From Mediterranea massiliensis (GTDB lineage Bacteria > Bacteroidota > Bacteroidia > Bacteroidales > Bacteroidaceae), in the NCBI RefSeq assembly GCF_900128475.1, contig NZ_LT635837.1, forward strand, positions 179,867 through 243,866: a stretch of DNA of 64,000 nucleotides. The letters run 5' to 3'. Position 1 is the first letter of the stretch; every line of letters starts with the position of its first letter. Shown here one piece after another: positions 41,967-49,812 of the stretch. The translations under genes were made by a program, and so were the position numbers. The notes under the pieces are model-generated. The model was not told the origin of the DNA. It saw nothing but the letters and a program-made list of their open reading frames with translations, and did no database searches.

Positions 41967-42854
41967 ATGAACAAGCAAAAACCCATCAACCTGACCCTGA
42001 ACTTCCTGAACGAAATGGGTGTGGCCGCCAACAACGACTATGCCTTCATCAACCGCGAAATGGGCATCGTCAACAGCATGTACGAGATGAACAACCGGTT
42101 CTTCCATGTCGGCCAACCCTACCGCACCAAAGAAATGCGTATCCTGAGAGGCCTCAGAGGCAGCGCCCGTATGTCCGTCAACCTGATGGAATATACCATC
42201 AAAGAACATACCATCGGGCTCATCCCGCCCAACGCCCTGTTACAGATAGTGGACATCAGCGGCGACTACGACATTCAGGCACTGGCTGCCGACAGCAATT
42301 TCATCCCAACTCAGCAACACAGCATCCTAACGGACTGGCATACCCAACAGGCTTTCTTCCTGGACAACCATGTGGAGGAATGGCGGCGGACGGGCACTTT
42401 CTTCTCGCTGATATGGGACGCCGTACACCTGCAGCCCTACCGTCGTGAAGTAGTGCAACACCTCATCACCTCACTGCTCTACAACGTACATTACCTGCAG
42501 GACAACTACCACCGTGACGAACTGCTCCGCCCCTCGCGCCACGAGGAACTGTTCCGACGCTTCATCACGCTGGTCAACGAGTACTGCAAGACGCAGCACA
42601 CCACCGCCTTCTACGCCGACCGCCTCTGCCTGTCACCCCGTTACCTGAGCACCGTCATCCGCGACGTCAGCGGACGCACCGTCGTAGAGTGGGTCAACCA
42701 GGCCGTCATCCTCGAAGCGAAGGTGCTGCTGAAGCACAGCGACCTGCTCACCTACCAGATAGCCGACGAGCTGCACTTCCCCAACCCATCGTTCTTCAGC
42801 AAGTTCTTCAAGCGGATGACGGGCATGACGCCGCAGGAATATCAGCGGACGTAA
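41967..42854 (+). CDS. AraC-family transcriptional regulator
   Basis: A 295-residue regulator. The N-terminal ~180 residues are a cupin-like sensor region; the C-terminal ~100 hold two helix-turn-helix units: TAFYADRLCLSPRYLSTVIRDV and LLTYQIADELHFPNPSFFSKFFKRMTG, followed by MTPQEYQRT, the typical AraC ending. It is transcribed divergently from the TolC-HlyD-ABC operon, which it probably controls in response to an unknown ligand. Confidence 0.92.
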   Translation: MNKQKPINLTLNFLNEMGVAANNDYAFINREMGIVNSMYEMNNRFFHVGQPYRTKEMRILRGLRGSARMSVNLMEYTIKEHTIGLIPPNALLQIVDISGDYDIQALAADSNFIPTQQHSILTDWHTQQAFFLDNHVEEWRRTGTFFSLIWDAVHLQPYRREVVQHLITSLLYNVHYLQDNYHRDELLRPSRHEELFRRFITLVNEYCKTQHTTAFYADRLCLSPRYLSTVIRDVSGRTVVEWVNQAVILEAKVLLKHSDLLTYQIADELHFPNPSFFSKFFKRMTGMTPQEYQRT

Positions 42855-42880
42855 AAACACTGCACTGTTACCGAACCCAT

Positions 42881-43522
42881 TTAATCCCGAAGCGACTTCA
42901 TGTCATCGCCCAGCTTCTTCATGTCTTCGACAAACTTTTTCCATTCGTCGGAGCTGAACGCACGTTCCAGGTCCTTCAAGTCGATATGAGATTCCTGAAT
43001 GCCCATCGCCTGCAAGTCTTCCAAGCGATAGCCTCGGGAAGGAGCGACGTATCCACTGGTGTCCTGATAGAGCAGGATATTCTGCACGTCCTTGGTCGTC
43101 ATCTCCCCTTCCAGGTAGACGAACTTCAGCGAGGCGGCCCCGTTGATCACCATCACCAGCTCCTTCACCTTGTCGCCCTTGCGGCTGACGTAGAACTCGG
43201 AGGACGACACGATTCCTTTCTGCTTCATCAACAGCTCGTAGCGCGAAGACTTCACCAGCTCGCGGATGTCTTTCAGCAAATCCGGCTTGATCTTGTTGTC
43301 CAGCGTCGAGATAATCTGCACCGAGTTCAGCTGCGAAGCCGCCTTGCCGATGTAGATGTCTTTCGTGAACAGGCTGGGATTCATGTCCAGCATGGCTTTG
43401 GAGATGTATACGGACGACACGTTCTTCCTGTCGCTGTATTTCTTGAACAACTCCTGTTGGGCCTGGCCCAGCAGCGGTAATGCCAGCAGTAGGCTGACCA
43501 AAAGCATTTTGACGGTTTTCAT
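42881..43522 (-). CDS. DUF4252 domain-containing protein
   Basis: A 213-residue exported protein with signal peptide MKTVKMLLVSLLLALPLLGQ and AQQELFKKYSD after it. DUF4252 features: VSSVYISKAMLDMNP, an ELLMKQKGIVSSSEFYVSRKG strand pair and MVINGAASLKFVYLEGEMTTKDV. DUF4252 proteins are Bacteroidetes envelope proteins of unknown role, often encoded next to an ECF sigma factor. It is the third gene of such a set here, 15 bases after the anti-sigma gene. Confidence 0.88.
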   Translation of the reverse strand: MKTVKMLLVSLLLALPLLGQAQQELFKKYSDRKNVSSVYISKAMLDMNPSLFTKDIYIGKAASQLNSVQIISTLDNKIKPDLLKDIRELVKSSRYELLMKQKGIVSSSEFYVSRKGDKVKELVMVINGAASLKFVYLEGEMTTKDVQNILLYQDTSGYVAPSRGYRLEDLQAMGIQESHIDLKDLERAFSSDEWKKFVEDMKKLGDDMKSLRD

Positions 43523-43537
43523 AACAATTGATGGTTT

Positions 43538-44065
43538 TTATTTGGATAATTCTTGTTTCACTTCCTTCTGCACCACGTCCATCTGAGACTGCACTTCCTG
43601 CATCTGTTCGATGCCGGCCCTCCAGTTGCTCGACATTTCGCTGAACGTGGCCTGCAGCACCCGATAAGCATCCTGCGGGTCGCTGAAGGTATCGAGCGGC
43701 GTGGGCGGCACAGGCTTCTTCTCCATTGTGGCCACCCCCCATCCGATGCCCATCAGCACCAGGAACGTGGCTGCCACGCCGGCCGCCCAGCGCCAGTTGC
43801 GGCGCGTACGGTTGGGACGGAGGAAGTGCGGCAGCTCCTCGTCCTTGCGGTCTATCAGGCGCGACAGCTTCTCTTCCAGCCCTTCAGGCACGGGTATTTC
43901 CTGTGGACTCTCCTCCTCCAGAGCCGCCAACAGCCTGCGGTCGGACTCCAGATGTTCGGGCACGTCCTCCGTGCGCAAGGCTTCCTTCAACCTGTTTTCT
44001 TCGTGCTCGTCCGTTGTCCCTTCGTAGTAGGCAGCGAGCAACCGTTCCATTTCATCGACTTTCAT
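43538..44065 (-). CDS. Probable anti-sigma factor
   Basis: A 175-residue membrane protein; the ATG at 44065 (MKVDEMERLLAAYYEGTTDEHEE) is chosen because it opens on the usual anti-sigma helix pattern and overlaps the sigma gene by 14 bases. An N-terminal cytoplasmic helical domain (1-90) is followed by one membrane helix (WAAGVAATFLVLMGIGWGVA) and a C-terminal periplasmic coiled coil. No zinc-binding HxxxCxxC motif is visible. Position between the ECF sigma gene and the DUF4252 gene supports the role. Confidence 0.75.
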   Translation of the reverse strand: MKVDEMERLLAAYYEGTTDEHEENRLKEALRTEDVPEHLESDRRLLAALEEESPQEIPVPEGLEEKLSRLIDRKDEELPHFLRPNRTRRNWRWAAGVAATFLVLMGIGWGVATMEKKPVPPTPLDTFSDPQDAYRVLQATFSEMSSNWRAGIEQMQEVQSQMDVVQKEVKQELSK

Positions 44066-44561
44066 AGTTGTTCCATTTAGTAAATTCTTCACGTATCTTC
44101 TTTCTCGCCCTCGACAGGAGCACACGGACGTTCACCGCGTTCAGTCCCGTCAGTCGCTCCACCTCTTCGTAGGAGCATCCCTTCACATCGCGCAGCATCA
44201 TCACCATCCGCTGTTGCCGAGGCAGACGGGCTATCAGCATCCTCACCAGCTGTGCGTCGTCCTTCGCGTCCCGGCCGTCGGCGGGCAGGGCGTTCTGTGC
44301 CTCGGTCAGGGGCAGGTGCTGCCTGTCGGAAAGGTATTTGCCCGATCGCAGCAGGTCGAAGCACATGTTCTTCACCAGCGTGACGGCAAAGGCTTCGGGA
44401 TTGCTGATGAGCGTCAGCTCCTCGCGCTTGCTCCACAGCTTCAGGTAGGCTTCCTGAATGAGGTCCTCGGCGTCTTCGGCGTTCTCCAGCAACCTGCAGG
44501 CCACTCCGTACAGCTTGGCGTGGCAGGGCAGAAACATTCGTTTGAAACTCTCGGCATCCAT
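44052..44561 (-). CDS. ECF RNA polymerase sigma factor
   Basis: A 169-residue sigma-70 factor of the extracytoplasmic function group. Region 2 is LYGVACRLLENAEDAEDLIQEAYLKLWSKRE (about 17-47), with the DLIQEAYLKLW core. Region 4 is RLPRQQRMVMMLRDVKGCSYEEVERLTGLNAVNVRVLLSRARKKIRE (about 113-158). It directs RNA polymerase to stress or envelope genes, held back by the protein encoded next. A classic ECF-type promoter (GTAACA, 16 bases, CGTCTGA) lies upstream, so the operon is probably autoregulated. Confidence 0.94.
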   Translation of the reverse strand: MDAESFKRMFLPCHAKLYGVACRLLENAEDAEDLIQEAYLKLWSKREELTLISNPEAFAVTLVKNMCFDLLRSGKYLSDRQHLPLTEAQNALPADGRDAKDDAQLVRMLIARLPRQQRMVMMLRDVKGCSYEEVERLTGLNAVNVRVLLSRARKKIREEFTKWNNYESR

Positions 44562-44602
44562 GTGCTCTTTCTTCTATTCTTCTTTTATCAGTCCTATACC
44601 CA

Positions 44603-44631
44603 TCAGACGTCGGAGCGAAGTGTTTTGTTAC
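44603..44631 (-). promoter_or_regulatory. Candidate autoregulated ECF promoter
   Basis: On the minus strand GTAACA (44626-44631) is followed after 16 bases by CGTCTGA (44603-44609), 41 bases before the sigma gene ATG. This resembles sigma-E class promoters and not TAnnTTTG. Confidence 0.45.
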
Positions 44632-44737
44632 AAAGACCACCTGTTTTTTTATGCTTCCCCTGCATTTAGACACAGGACATAATGATTGTTTAAGCCGGGC
44701 AAACAGACATTGTAGTTGGGATCTATAAAGTCCGTAG

Positions 44738-44793
44738 TTACGGCGCTAATGTTCATGGTTACGGCGCTGAAGTCCATAGTTACGGCGCTGAAG
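44738..44793. repeat. Three tandem 21-nt units
   Basis: TTACGGCGCT recurs at 44738, 44759 and 44780, a step of exactly 21 bases; the unit is close to GTTACGGCGCTGAAGTCCATA. The first unit carries a CCGTA-GT-TACGG dyad. The array lies in the 328-base interval between the ECF sigma gene and the carB terminator, which holds no gene. Confidence 0.85.
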
Positions 44794-44833
44794 TTGCACT
44801 CTATCCAAACGCAGATGCAACAGTAAAAAAACA

Positions 44834-44861
44834 AATGGGCTGCCCCGAAAGACAGCCCATT
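44834..44861 (-). terminator. Terminator of the carAB operon
   Basis: AATGGGCTG pairs perfectly with CAGCCCATT around a 10-base loop; the minus strand continues TTGTTTTTTT. It starts 29 bases after the carB stop. Confidence 0.85.
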
Positions 44862-44889
44862 CATATAACGGTTCGCGCGGAAGCTCGAA

Positions 44890-47800
44890 TTACTTATACT
44901 CCGCCCACGACTTGATGCGCAGGTCGTCGACCGACATCGTGCAGAAGGCATTGATGAAGGCGCTGGCCAGACGGGCATTGGTGATGAGCGGGATGTTGAG
45001 GTCGATGGCCGCACGGCGTATCTTGTAGCCGTTGCTCAGCTCGCCCGCCGTCAGGTTCTTGGGGATGTTGACCACCATGTCGATTTCCTTCTTGTGGAGC
45101 ATGTCGAGTGCCTGGGGCTGGCCTTCCTCGCTGGGCCAGTAGACACGGGTGTTCTCCACGCCGTTCTCGGTGAGGAACTTCGACGTGCCGCCCGTGGCAA
45201 AGAGCTTGTAGCCCTTGCGCTGCAGCTGACGGGCCGCCTGAAGCATGTCCACCTTCTGCTTTGTGGAACCGGTGGACAGCAGGATGTTCTGCTGCGGGAT
45301 GCGGTAGCCCACGGAGAGCATGGCCTTGAGCACGGCACACGAGGTGTCGTCGCCGATGCAGCCCACCTCGCCCGTAGAGGCCATGTCGACGCCCAGCACG
45401 GGGTCGGCCTTCTGTAGGCGGTTGAAGGAGAACTGCGAGGCCTTGATGCCCACGTAGTCCAGATCGAAGAGGTTCTTGTCCGGCTTCTCTACGGGGATGC
45501 CCAGCATGACCTTCGTGGCCAGCTCGATGAAGTTCAACTTCAGCACCTTGCTGACGAAGGGGAACGAACGGGAGGCACGGAGATTACACTCGATGACCTT
45601 GATATCGTTGTCGCGCGCCAGGAACTGGATGTTGAAGGGACCGGAAATGTTCAGCTCCTTGGCAATCTCGCGGCTGATGCGCTTGATGCGGCGCACGGTC
45701 TCCACGTAGAGCTTCTGCGGCGGGAACTGGATGGTGGCATCACCCGAGTGCACGCCGGCAAATTCGATGTGCTCGGAGATGGCGTAGGCGATGATTTCGC
45801 CGTTCTGTGCAACGGCGTCCATCTCCACCTCCTTGGCGTGCTCGATGAACTGGCTCACCACCACGGGGTGTTTCTTCGATACGTTGGCGGCCAGCTGGAG
45901 GAAGCGCTCCAGCTCTTCCTGGTTGGAGCAGACGTTCATGGCGGCGCCGCTCAGCACGTAGCTGGGACGGACGAGCACGGGGAAGCCTACTTTTTGGATG
46001 AAGGCGTTGATGTCTTCCATCGACGTCAGCGCACTCCACTCGGGCTGGTCCACGCCGATGCGGTCGAGCATGGCGGAGAACTTGTCGCGGTCTTCGGCAT
46101 TGTCGATGCTCTTGGCAGAAGTGCCGAGGATGCGGACCTGCTGCGCGTCGAGGCGCAGGGCCAGGTTGTTCGGTATCTGACCGCCGGTAGAGACGATGAC
46201 GCCGTGCGGGTTCTCCAGGTCGAGGATGTCCATGACGCGCTCGAAGGTGAGCTCGTCGAAGTAGAGGCGGTCGCACATGTCGTAGTCGGTGGAGACGGTC
46301 TCGGGATTATAGTTAATCATCACACTGCGGTAGCCCTCCTTGCGGATGGTGTTCAGCGCCTGCACGCCGCACCAGTCGAACTCCACGCTGGAGCCGATGC
46401 GGTAGGCGCCCGAACCGAGGACGACGATGCTGCGGTGGTCGCCCAGGTAGCGGACGTCGTTGGCCGTGCCGCTGTACGTCAGGTACAGGTAGTTGGTCTG
46501 CGCCGGATATTCGGCGGCCAGCGTGTCTATCTGCTTCACCACGGGCACGATGCCGCGCTCCTTGCGGTGGCGGCGCAGGGTGACGATGGCGTCTTCCATC
46601 TCGCCCTCCATGCCGATGGCGCGAGCCACCTGGAAGTCGGAGAAGCCCTGACGCTTGGCCTTGCGCAGCAGGTCGTCCGGCAGGTCGGCGAGCAGCTTGT
46701 GGTTGCCCGCCCACTCGTGCAGCTCCTTGGAGGTGCGCATGATGTTCATCAGCTTCTCCAGGAACCAACGGTCAATCTTGGTCAGCTCGTGCACCTGATC
46801 CACGGTGTAGCCGGCGCGGAAGGCTTTCGAGATGACGAAGATGCGCTTGTCCGTCGGCTCACGCAGCGCCTTGTCGATGTCGGGGATGACCAGCTCCTTG
46901 TTCTCCACGAAGCCGTGCATGCCCTGGCCAATCATGCGCAGGCCCTTCTGGATGGCTTCCTCGAAGGTGCGGCCGATGGCCATGACCTCGCCCACGGACT
47001 TCATCGAGGAGCCCAGCTCCTTGTCCACGCCGTGGAACTTGCCGAGGTCCCAGCGCGGTATCTTGCACACCACGTAGTCCAGCGCGGGCTCGAAGAAGGC
47101 CGAGGTGGTGCGGGTGACGGAGTTCTTCAGGTCGAACAGGCCGTAGCCCAGGCCCAGCTTGGCGGCCACGAAGGCCAGCGGATAGCCCGTAGCCTTGGAT
47201 GCCAAGGCCGACGAGCGGCTGAGGCGGGCGTTGACCTCGATGACGCGGTAGTCTTCGGACTGGGGGTCGTAGGCATACTGCACGTTGCACTCGCCCACGA
47301 TGCCGATGTGGCGGATGATGCGGATGGCCAGCTCGCGCAGCTTGTGGTAGTCGGTGTTCGAGAGCGTCTGGCTGGGGGCGATGACGATGGACTCGCCCGT
47401 GTGGATGCCCAGCGGGTCGAAGTTCTCCATGTTGCAGACGGTGATGCAGTTGTCGAAGCGGTCGCGCACCACCTCGTACTCCACTTCCTTCCAGCCGCGG
47501 AGGCTCTTCTCGACGAGCACCTGGGGCGAGAAGGAGAAGGCCTTCTCTACCAGCACGTTCAGCTCCTGCTCGTTGTCGCAGAAGCCCGAGCCCAGTCCAC
47601 CCAGCGCATAGGCGGCGCGGACGATGACGGGATAGCCCAGCGCGGCGGCGGCGCGGCGGGCGTCTTCGGCGGTCTCCACGGCCTCGCTCTTGATGGTCTT
47701 CACGCCGATTTCGTTCAGCTTCCCGACGAACAGCTCGCGGTCTTCCGTGTCGATGATGGCCTGCACGGGGGTGCCCAGTACCTGGACGCCGTACCGCTCG

Positions 47801-48120
47801 AGTACGCCTTCCTTGTAGAGGGCCACGCCGCAGTTCAGCGCCGTCTGCCCGCCGAAGGCCAGCATGATGCCGTCCGGACGCTCCTTCTCGATGACCTTCT
47901 CGACGAAGTAGGGGGTGACGGGCAGGAAGTAAATCTGGTCGGCCACGCCCTCCGAGGTCTGCACGGTGGCGATGTTGGGGTTGATGAGGACGGTCTGGAT
48001 GCCCTCTTCCTTGAGGGCCTTGAGTGCCTGCGAACCGGAGTAGTCGAACTCGCCGGCCTCGCCTATCTTCAGCGCGCCGCTTCCGAGCAGCAGGACTTTA
48101 CGTATGTTGTTCTCTTTCAT
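44890..48120 (-). CDS. carB: Carbamoyl-phosphate synthase large subunit
   Basis: A 1076-residue synthetase that makes carbamoyl phosphate from bicarbonate, ATP and ammonia delivered by CarA, for pyrimidines and arginine. Two homologous ATP-grasp halves are seen: KVLLLGSGALKIGEAGEFDYSG and VRAAYALGGLGSGFCDN in the first, VVLGSGAYRIGSSVEFDWCGV and VRPSYVLSGAAMNVCSN in the second. The C-terminal MGS-like allosteric domain is LFATGGTSKFLTENGVENT. Length as in E. coli (1073). A 22-nt tandem array separates it from carA. Confidence 0.97.
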   Translation of the reverse strand: MKENNIRKVLLLGSGALKIGEAGEFDYSGSQALKALKEEGIQTVLINPNIATVQTSEGVADQIYFLPVTPYFVEKVIEKERPDGIMLAFGGQTALNCGVALYKEGVLERYGVQVLGTPVQAIIDTEDRELFVGKLNEIGVKTIKSEAVETAEDARRAAAALGYPVIVRAAYALGGLGSGFCDNEQELNVLVEKAFSFSPQVLVEKSLRGWKEVEYEVVRDRFDNCITVCNMENFDPLGIHTGESIVIAPSQTLSNTDYHKLRELAIRIIRHIGIVGECNVQYAYDPQSEDYRVIEVNARLSRSSALASKATGYPLAFVAAKLGLGYGLFDLKNSVTRTTSAFFEPALDYVVCKIPRWDLGKFHGVDKELGSSMKSVGEVMAIGRTFEEAIQKGLRMIGQGMHGFVENKELVIPDIDKALREPTDKRIFVISKAFRAGYTVDQVHELTKIDRWFLEKLMNIMRTSKELHEWAGNHKLLADLPDDLLRKAKRQGFSDFQVARAIGMEGEMEDAIVTLRRHRKERGIVPVVKQIDTLAAEYPAQTNYLYLTYSGTANDVRYLGDHRSIVVLGSGAYRIGSSVEFDWCGVQALNTIRKEGYRSVMINYNPETVSTDYDMCDRLYFDELTFERVMDILDLENPHGVIVSTGGQIPNNLALRLDAQQVRILGTSAKSIDNAEDRDKFSAMLDRIGVDQPEWSALTSMEDINAFIQKVGFPVLVRPSYVLSGAAMNVCSNQEELERFLQLAANVSKKHPVVVSQFIEHAKEVEMDAVAQNGEIIAYAISEHIEFAGVHSGDATIQFPPQKLYVETVRRIKRISREIAKELNISGPFNIQFLARDNDIKVIECNLRASRSFPFVSKVLKLNFIELATKVMLGIPVEKPDKNLFDLDYVGIKASQFSFNRLQKADPVLGVDMASTGEVGCIGDDTSCAVLKAMLSVGYRIPQQNILLSTGSTKQKVDMLQAARQLQRKGYKLFATGGTSKFLTENGVENTRVYWPSEEGQPQALDMLHKKEIDMVVNIPKNLTAGELSNGYKIRRAAIDLNIPLITNARLASAFINAFCTMSVDDLRIKSWAEYK

Positions 48121-48181
48121 AAGACATTCTAAATGGATTGGATTGATATATAAAAATATTTACAGTCTGAAAACACGTTCG

Positions 48182-48291
48182 CGTTTGTCCCCCACGACAG
48201 CCTCGTTTGTCCCCGACGAGGGTCTCGTTTGTCCCCGACGAGGGCCTCGTGTGTCCCCGACGAGGGCTTCGTGTGTCCCCGGCGGAATGCT
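48182..48291. repeat. Five tandem 22-nt units between carA and carB
   Basis: Units start at 48182, 48204, 48226, 48248 and 48270. Consensus CGTTTGTCCCCGACGAGGGC plus CT. Units 2-4 are nearly identical, 1 and 5 have drifted. CTCGT and ACGAG at the unit borders and CCC/GGG inside make each unit self-complementary. It lies in the 258-base space between the carA stop and the carB start. Confidence 0.92.
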
Positions 48292-48378
48292 GCCAGACTA
48301 TCCGTCTGATTATCAGGCCGCTGCAAAAAGTCGGCCGCTGGAGCCGGAAGCGAAGGGTCGTAGAGACTTTTCTTTACA

Positions 48379-49599
48379 TCAGAGCAGGCGGACGAACTCG
48401 TCGAAGAGGAACTCCGTGTCCGTGGGTCCCGAAGCGGCTTCGGGGTGGAACTGGGCGGAGAACCAGGGGTTGCGCTTGTGGCGGATGCCCTCGTTGGAGC
48501 CGTCGTTCATGTTGACGAACAGCGGTTCCCAGTCGGCGCCCAGCGTGTTGTTGTCCACTGCGTAGCCATGGTTCTGACTGGTGATGAAGCAGCGGTCCGT
48601 GCCCACCATGCGCACGGGCTGGTTGTGGCTGCGGTGTCCGTACTTCAGCTTGTATATCCGCGCGCCTCCGGCCTTGGAGAGGAGCTGGTTGCCCATGCAG
48701 ATGCCGAAGATGGGGAGCTTTTCATTGGCCATAGCGCGGCGGATGTTCTGCACGGCGGCGTCGCACGTGTCGGGGTCGCCCGGCCCGTTGGAGATGAAGA
48801 GGCCGTCGAACTGCAGCCCGTTGAAGTCGTAGTCCCAGGGCACGCGGATGACCTCCACGCCCCGGCGCAGGAGGCAGCGCAGGATGTTGGTCTTGACGCC
48901 GCAGTCAACGAGGACGACCTTCTTGAGTGGAGAGTTGAGAGTGGAGAGTTGAGAGTTGAGTTCTTCCTTCGGGGTGGAGACGGGGAAGGTCTTGCTCTCC
49001 CCTGCGGCGTAGACGATGATGTCCTTGCAGGAGACGCGGTCCACGTAGTTCACCTCTCCGTAGTTGAATGAAGAATGAAGAATGTCGGCTTCGCCTCCGA
49101 ATGAAGAATCAGGCTGCACTGCGGCGCCGCACGGCAATTCTTCATTCTTCATTCTTAATTCTTCATTTTCATCGAATACGATGCGCCCCATCATGACGCC
49201 ATGCTCGCGCAGCACCTTGGTCAGCTCGCGGGTGTCAATGCCCGTGATGCCGGGCACGTGTTCGCGCTTCAGCCAGTCGGCCAGGCTTTCCATGGCGTTC
49301 CAGTGGCTGTAGTTCTCGGAGTAGTCGCTCACGATGATGGCCTCGGCGTGTATCTTCTCGCTCTCCATGAAGGTGGCCAGTCCGTTGCCTTCGATGGTGA
49401 AGGGCGGCACGCCGTAATTGCCCACCAACGGGTAGGTCAGAGTCATCAACTGGCCGGCATACGAGGGGTCCGTCAGGCTCTCGGGATATCCCGTCATGGC
49501 CGTATTGAACACCACCTCGCCTGCTACCGGCTTTTCATAACCGAACGACTGGCCGCGGAAGCGGGTACCGTCGTCGAGGATAAGGGTTACGTTTCTCAT
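48379..49599 (-). CDS. carA: Carbamoyl-phosphate synthase small subunit, with two in-frame repeat insertions
   Basis: A 406-residue glutaminase subunit, longer than the usual 360-382. The N-terminal domain (MRNVTLILDDGTRFRGQSFG, FNTAMTGYPESLTDPSYAGQ) and the class I amidotransferase domain (LFISNGPGDP; nucleophile Cys in IFGICMGNQLL; HPEAASGP) are complete. Between them the linker carries two extra segments: residues 145-179 (EELRMKNEELPCGAAVQPDS and on), encoded by an inverted-repeat element at 49066-49167, and residues 212-226 (ELNSQLSTLNSPLK), encoded by gagttgagagt repeats. Both keep the frame and avoid the catalytic core, so the enzyme is probably active. The gene starts inside the last codons of the small membrane gene (4-base overlap). 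Confidence 0.95.
   Translation of the reverse strand: MRNVTLILDDGTRFRGQSFGYEKPVAGEVVFNTAMTGYPESLTDPSYAGQLMTLTYPLVGNYGVPPFTIEGNGLATFMESEKIHAEAIIVSDYSENYSHWNAMESLADWLKREHVPGITGIDTRELTKVLREHGVMMGRIVFDENEELRMKNEELPCGAAVQPDSSFGGEADILHSSFNYGEVNYVDRVSCKDIIVYAAGESKTFPVSTPKEELNSQLSTLNSPLKKVVLVDCGVKTNILRCLLRRGVEVIRVPWDYDFNGLQFDGLFISNGPGDPDTCDAAVQNIRRAMANEKLPIFGICMGNQLLSKAGGARIYKLKYGHRSHNQPVRMVGTDRCFITSQNHGYAVDNNTLGADWEPLFVNMNDGSNEGIRHKRNPWFSAQFHPEAASGPTDTEFLFDEFVRLL
48926..48966. repeat. Short repeat inserted in frame in carA
   Basis: A purine-rich run made of gtggagagttgagag repeats (plus strand) codes on the minus strand for the low-complexity peptide LNSQLSTLNSPL. Neither the composition nor the peptide fits the rest of CarA. 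Confidence 0.75.
49066..49167. repeat. 102-bp inverted-repeat element inserted in frame in carA
   Basis: The left arm GAATGAAGAATGAAGAATG (49066-49084) is complementary over 18 bases to the right arm at 49137-49154, which continues to 49167 with more ttcttcatt. The centre has a GCGGCGCCGC palindrome. The length, 102 bases, is 34 codons, so the frame is kept. Confidence 0.8.
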
Positions 49600-49808
49600 T
49601 GTTTGTTCGTATCGTTATTGTTACTGTTGTTGTCTTTGTTCTTTCTCTTCTTCATCACACTCAGAGAAAAGGCCATGGCTACACCCATGGGCAACCAGAG
49701 GGCCAGGTTGTCGAGAATGATACCCAAGGCCGTACCTAATGACAGGCCGATGGCTAACGAGGAACCGTCGATATTTCCTTTGTCCTTCTGCTTCTGTTCT
49801 TCTTCCAT
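49596..49808 (-). CDS. Small membrane protein, 70 residues
   Basis: A 70-residue protein with a charged N-terminus, a Gly-rich hydrophobic hairpin (SLAIGLSLGTALGIILDNLALWLPMGVAMAFSL is the region; helices about 17-34 and 38-50) and a Lys/Asn-rich tail. The G-x3-G spacing resembles glycine-zipper proteins. It sits between the PurF-like gene (4 bases) and carA (4-base overlap), so translation is coupled to both. Function unknown. Confidence 0.8.
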   Translation of the reverse strand: MEEEQKQKDKGNIDGSSLAIGLSLGTALGIILDNLALWLPMGVAMAFSLSVMKKRKNKDNNSNNNDTNKQ

Positions 49809-49812
49809 ATAC

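Noticed and set aside
45748..48132. A 794-codon open frame on the plus strand opposite carB
   Set aside because: It is an exact shadow of the GC-rich carB gene; the translation is low in aromatic residues, rich in Val/Asp/His/Ala and has no motif. The same holds for the long frames opposite gltB (52016-53779, 53870-55018, 55043-56608), glgB (28681-30771), pyrG (20824-22170) and galE (11472-12566).
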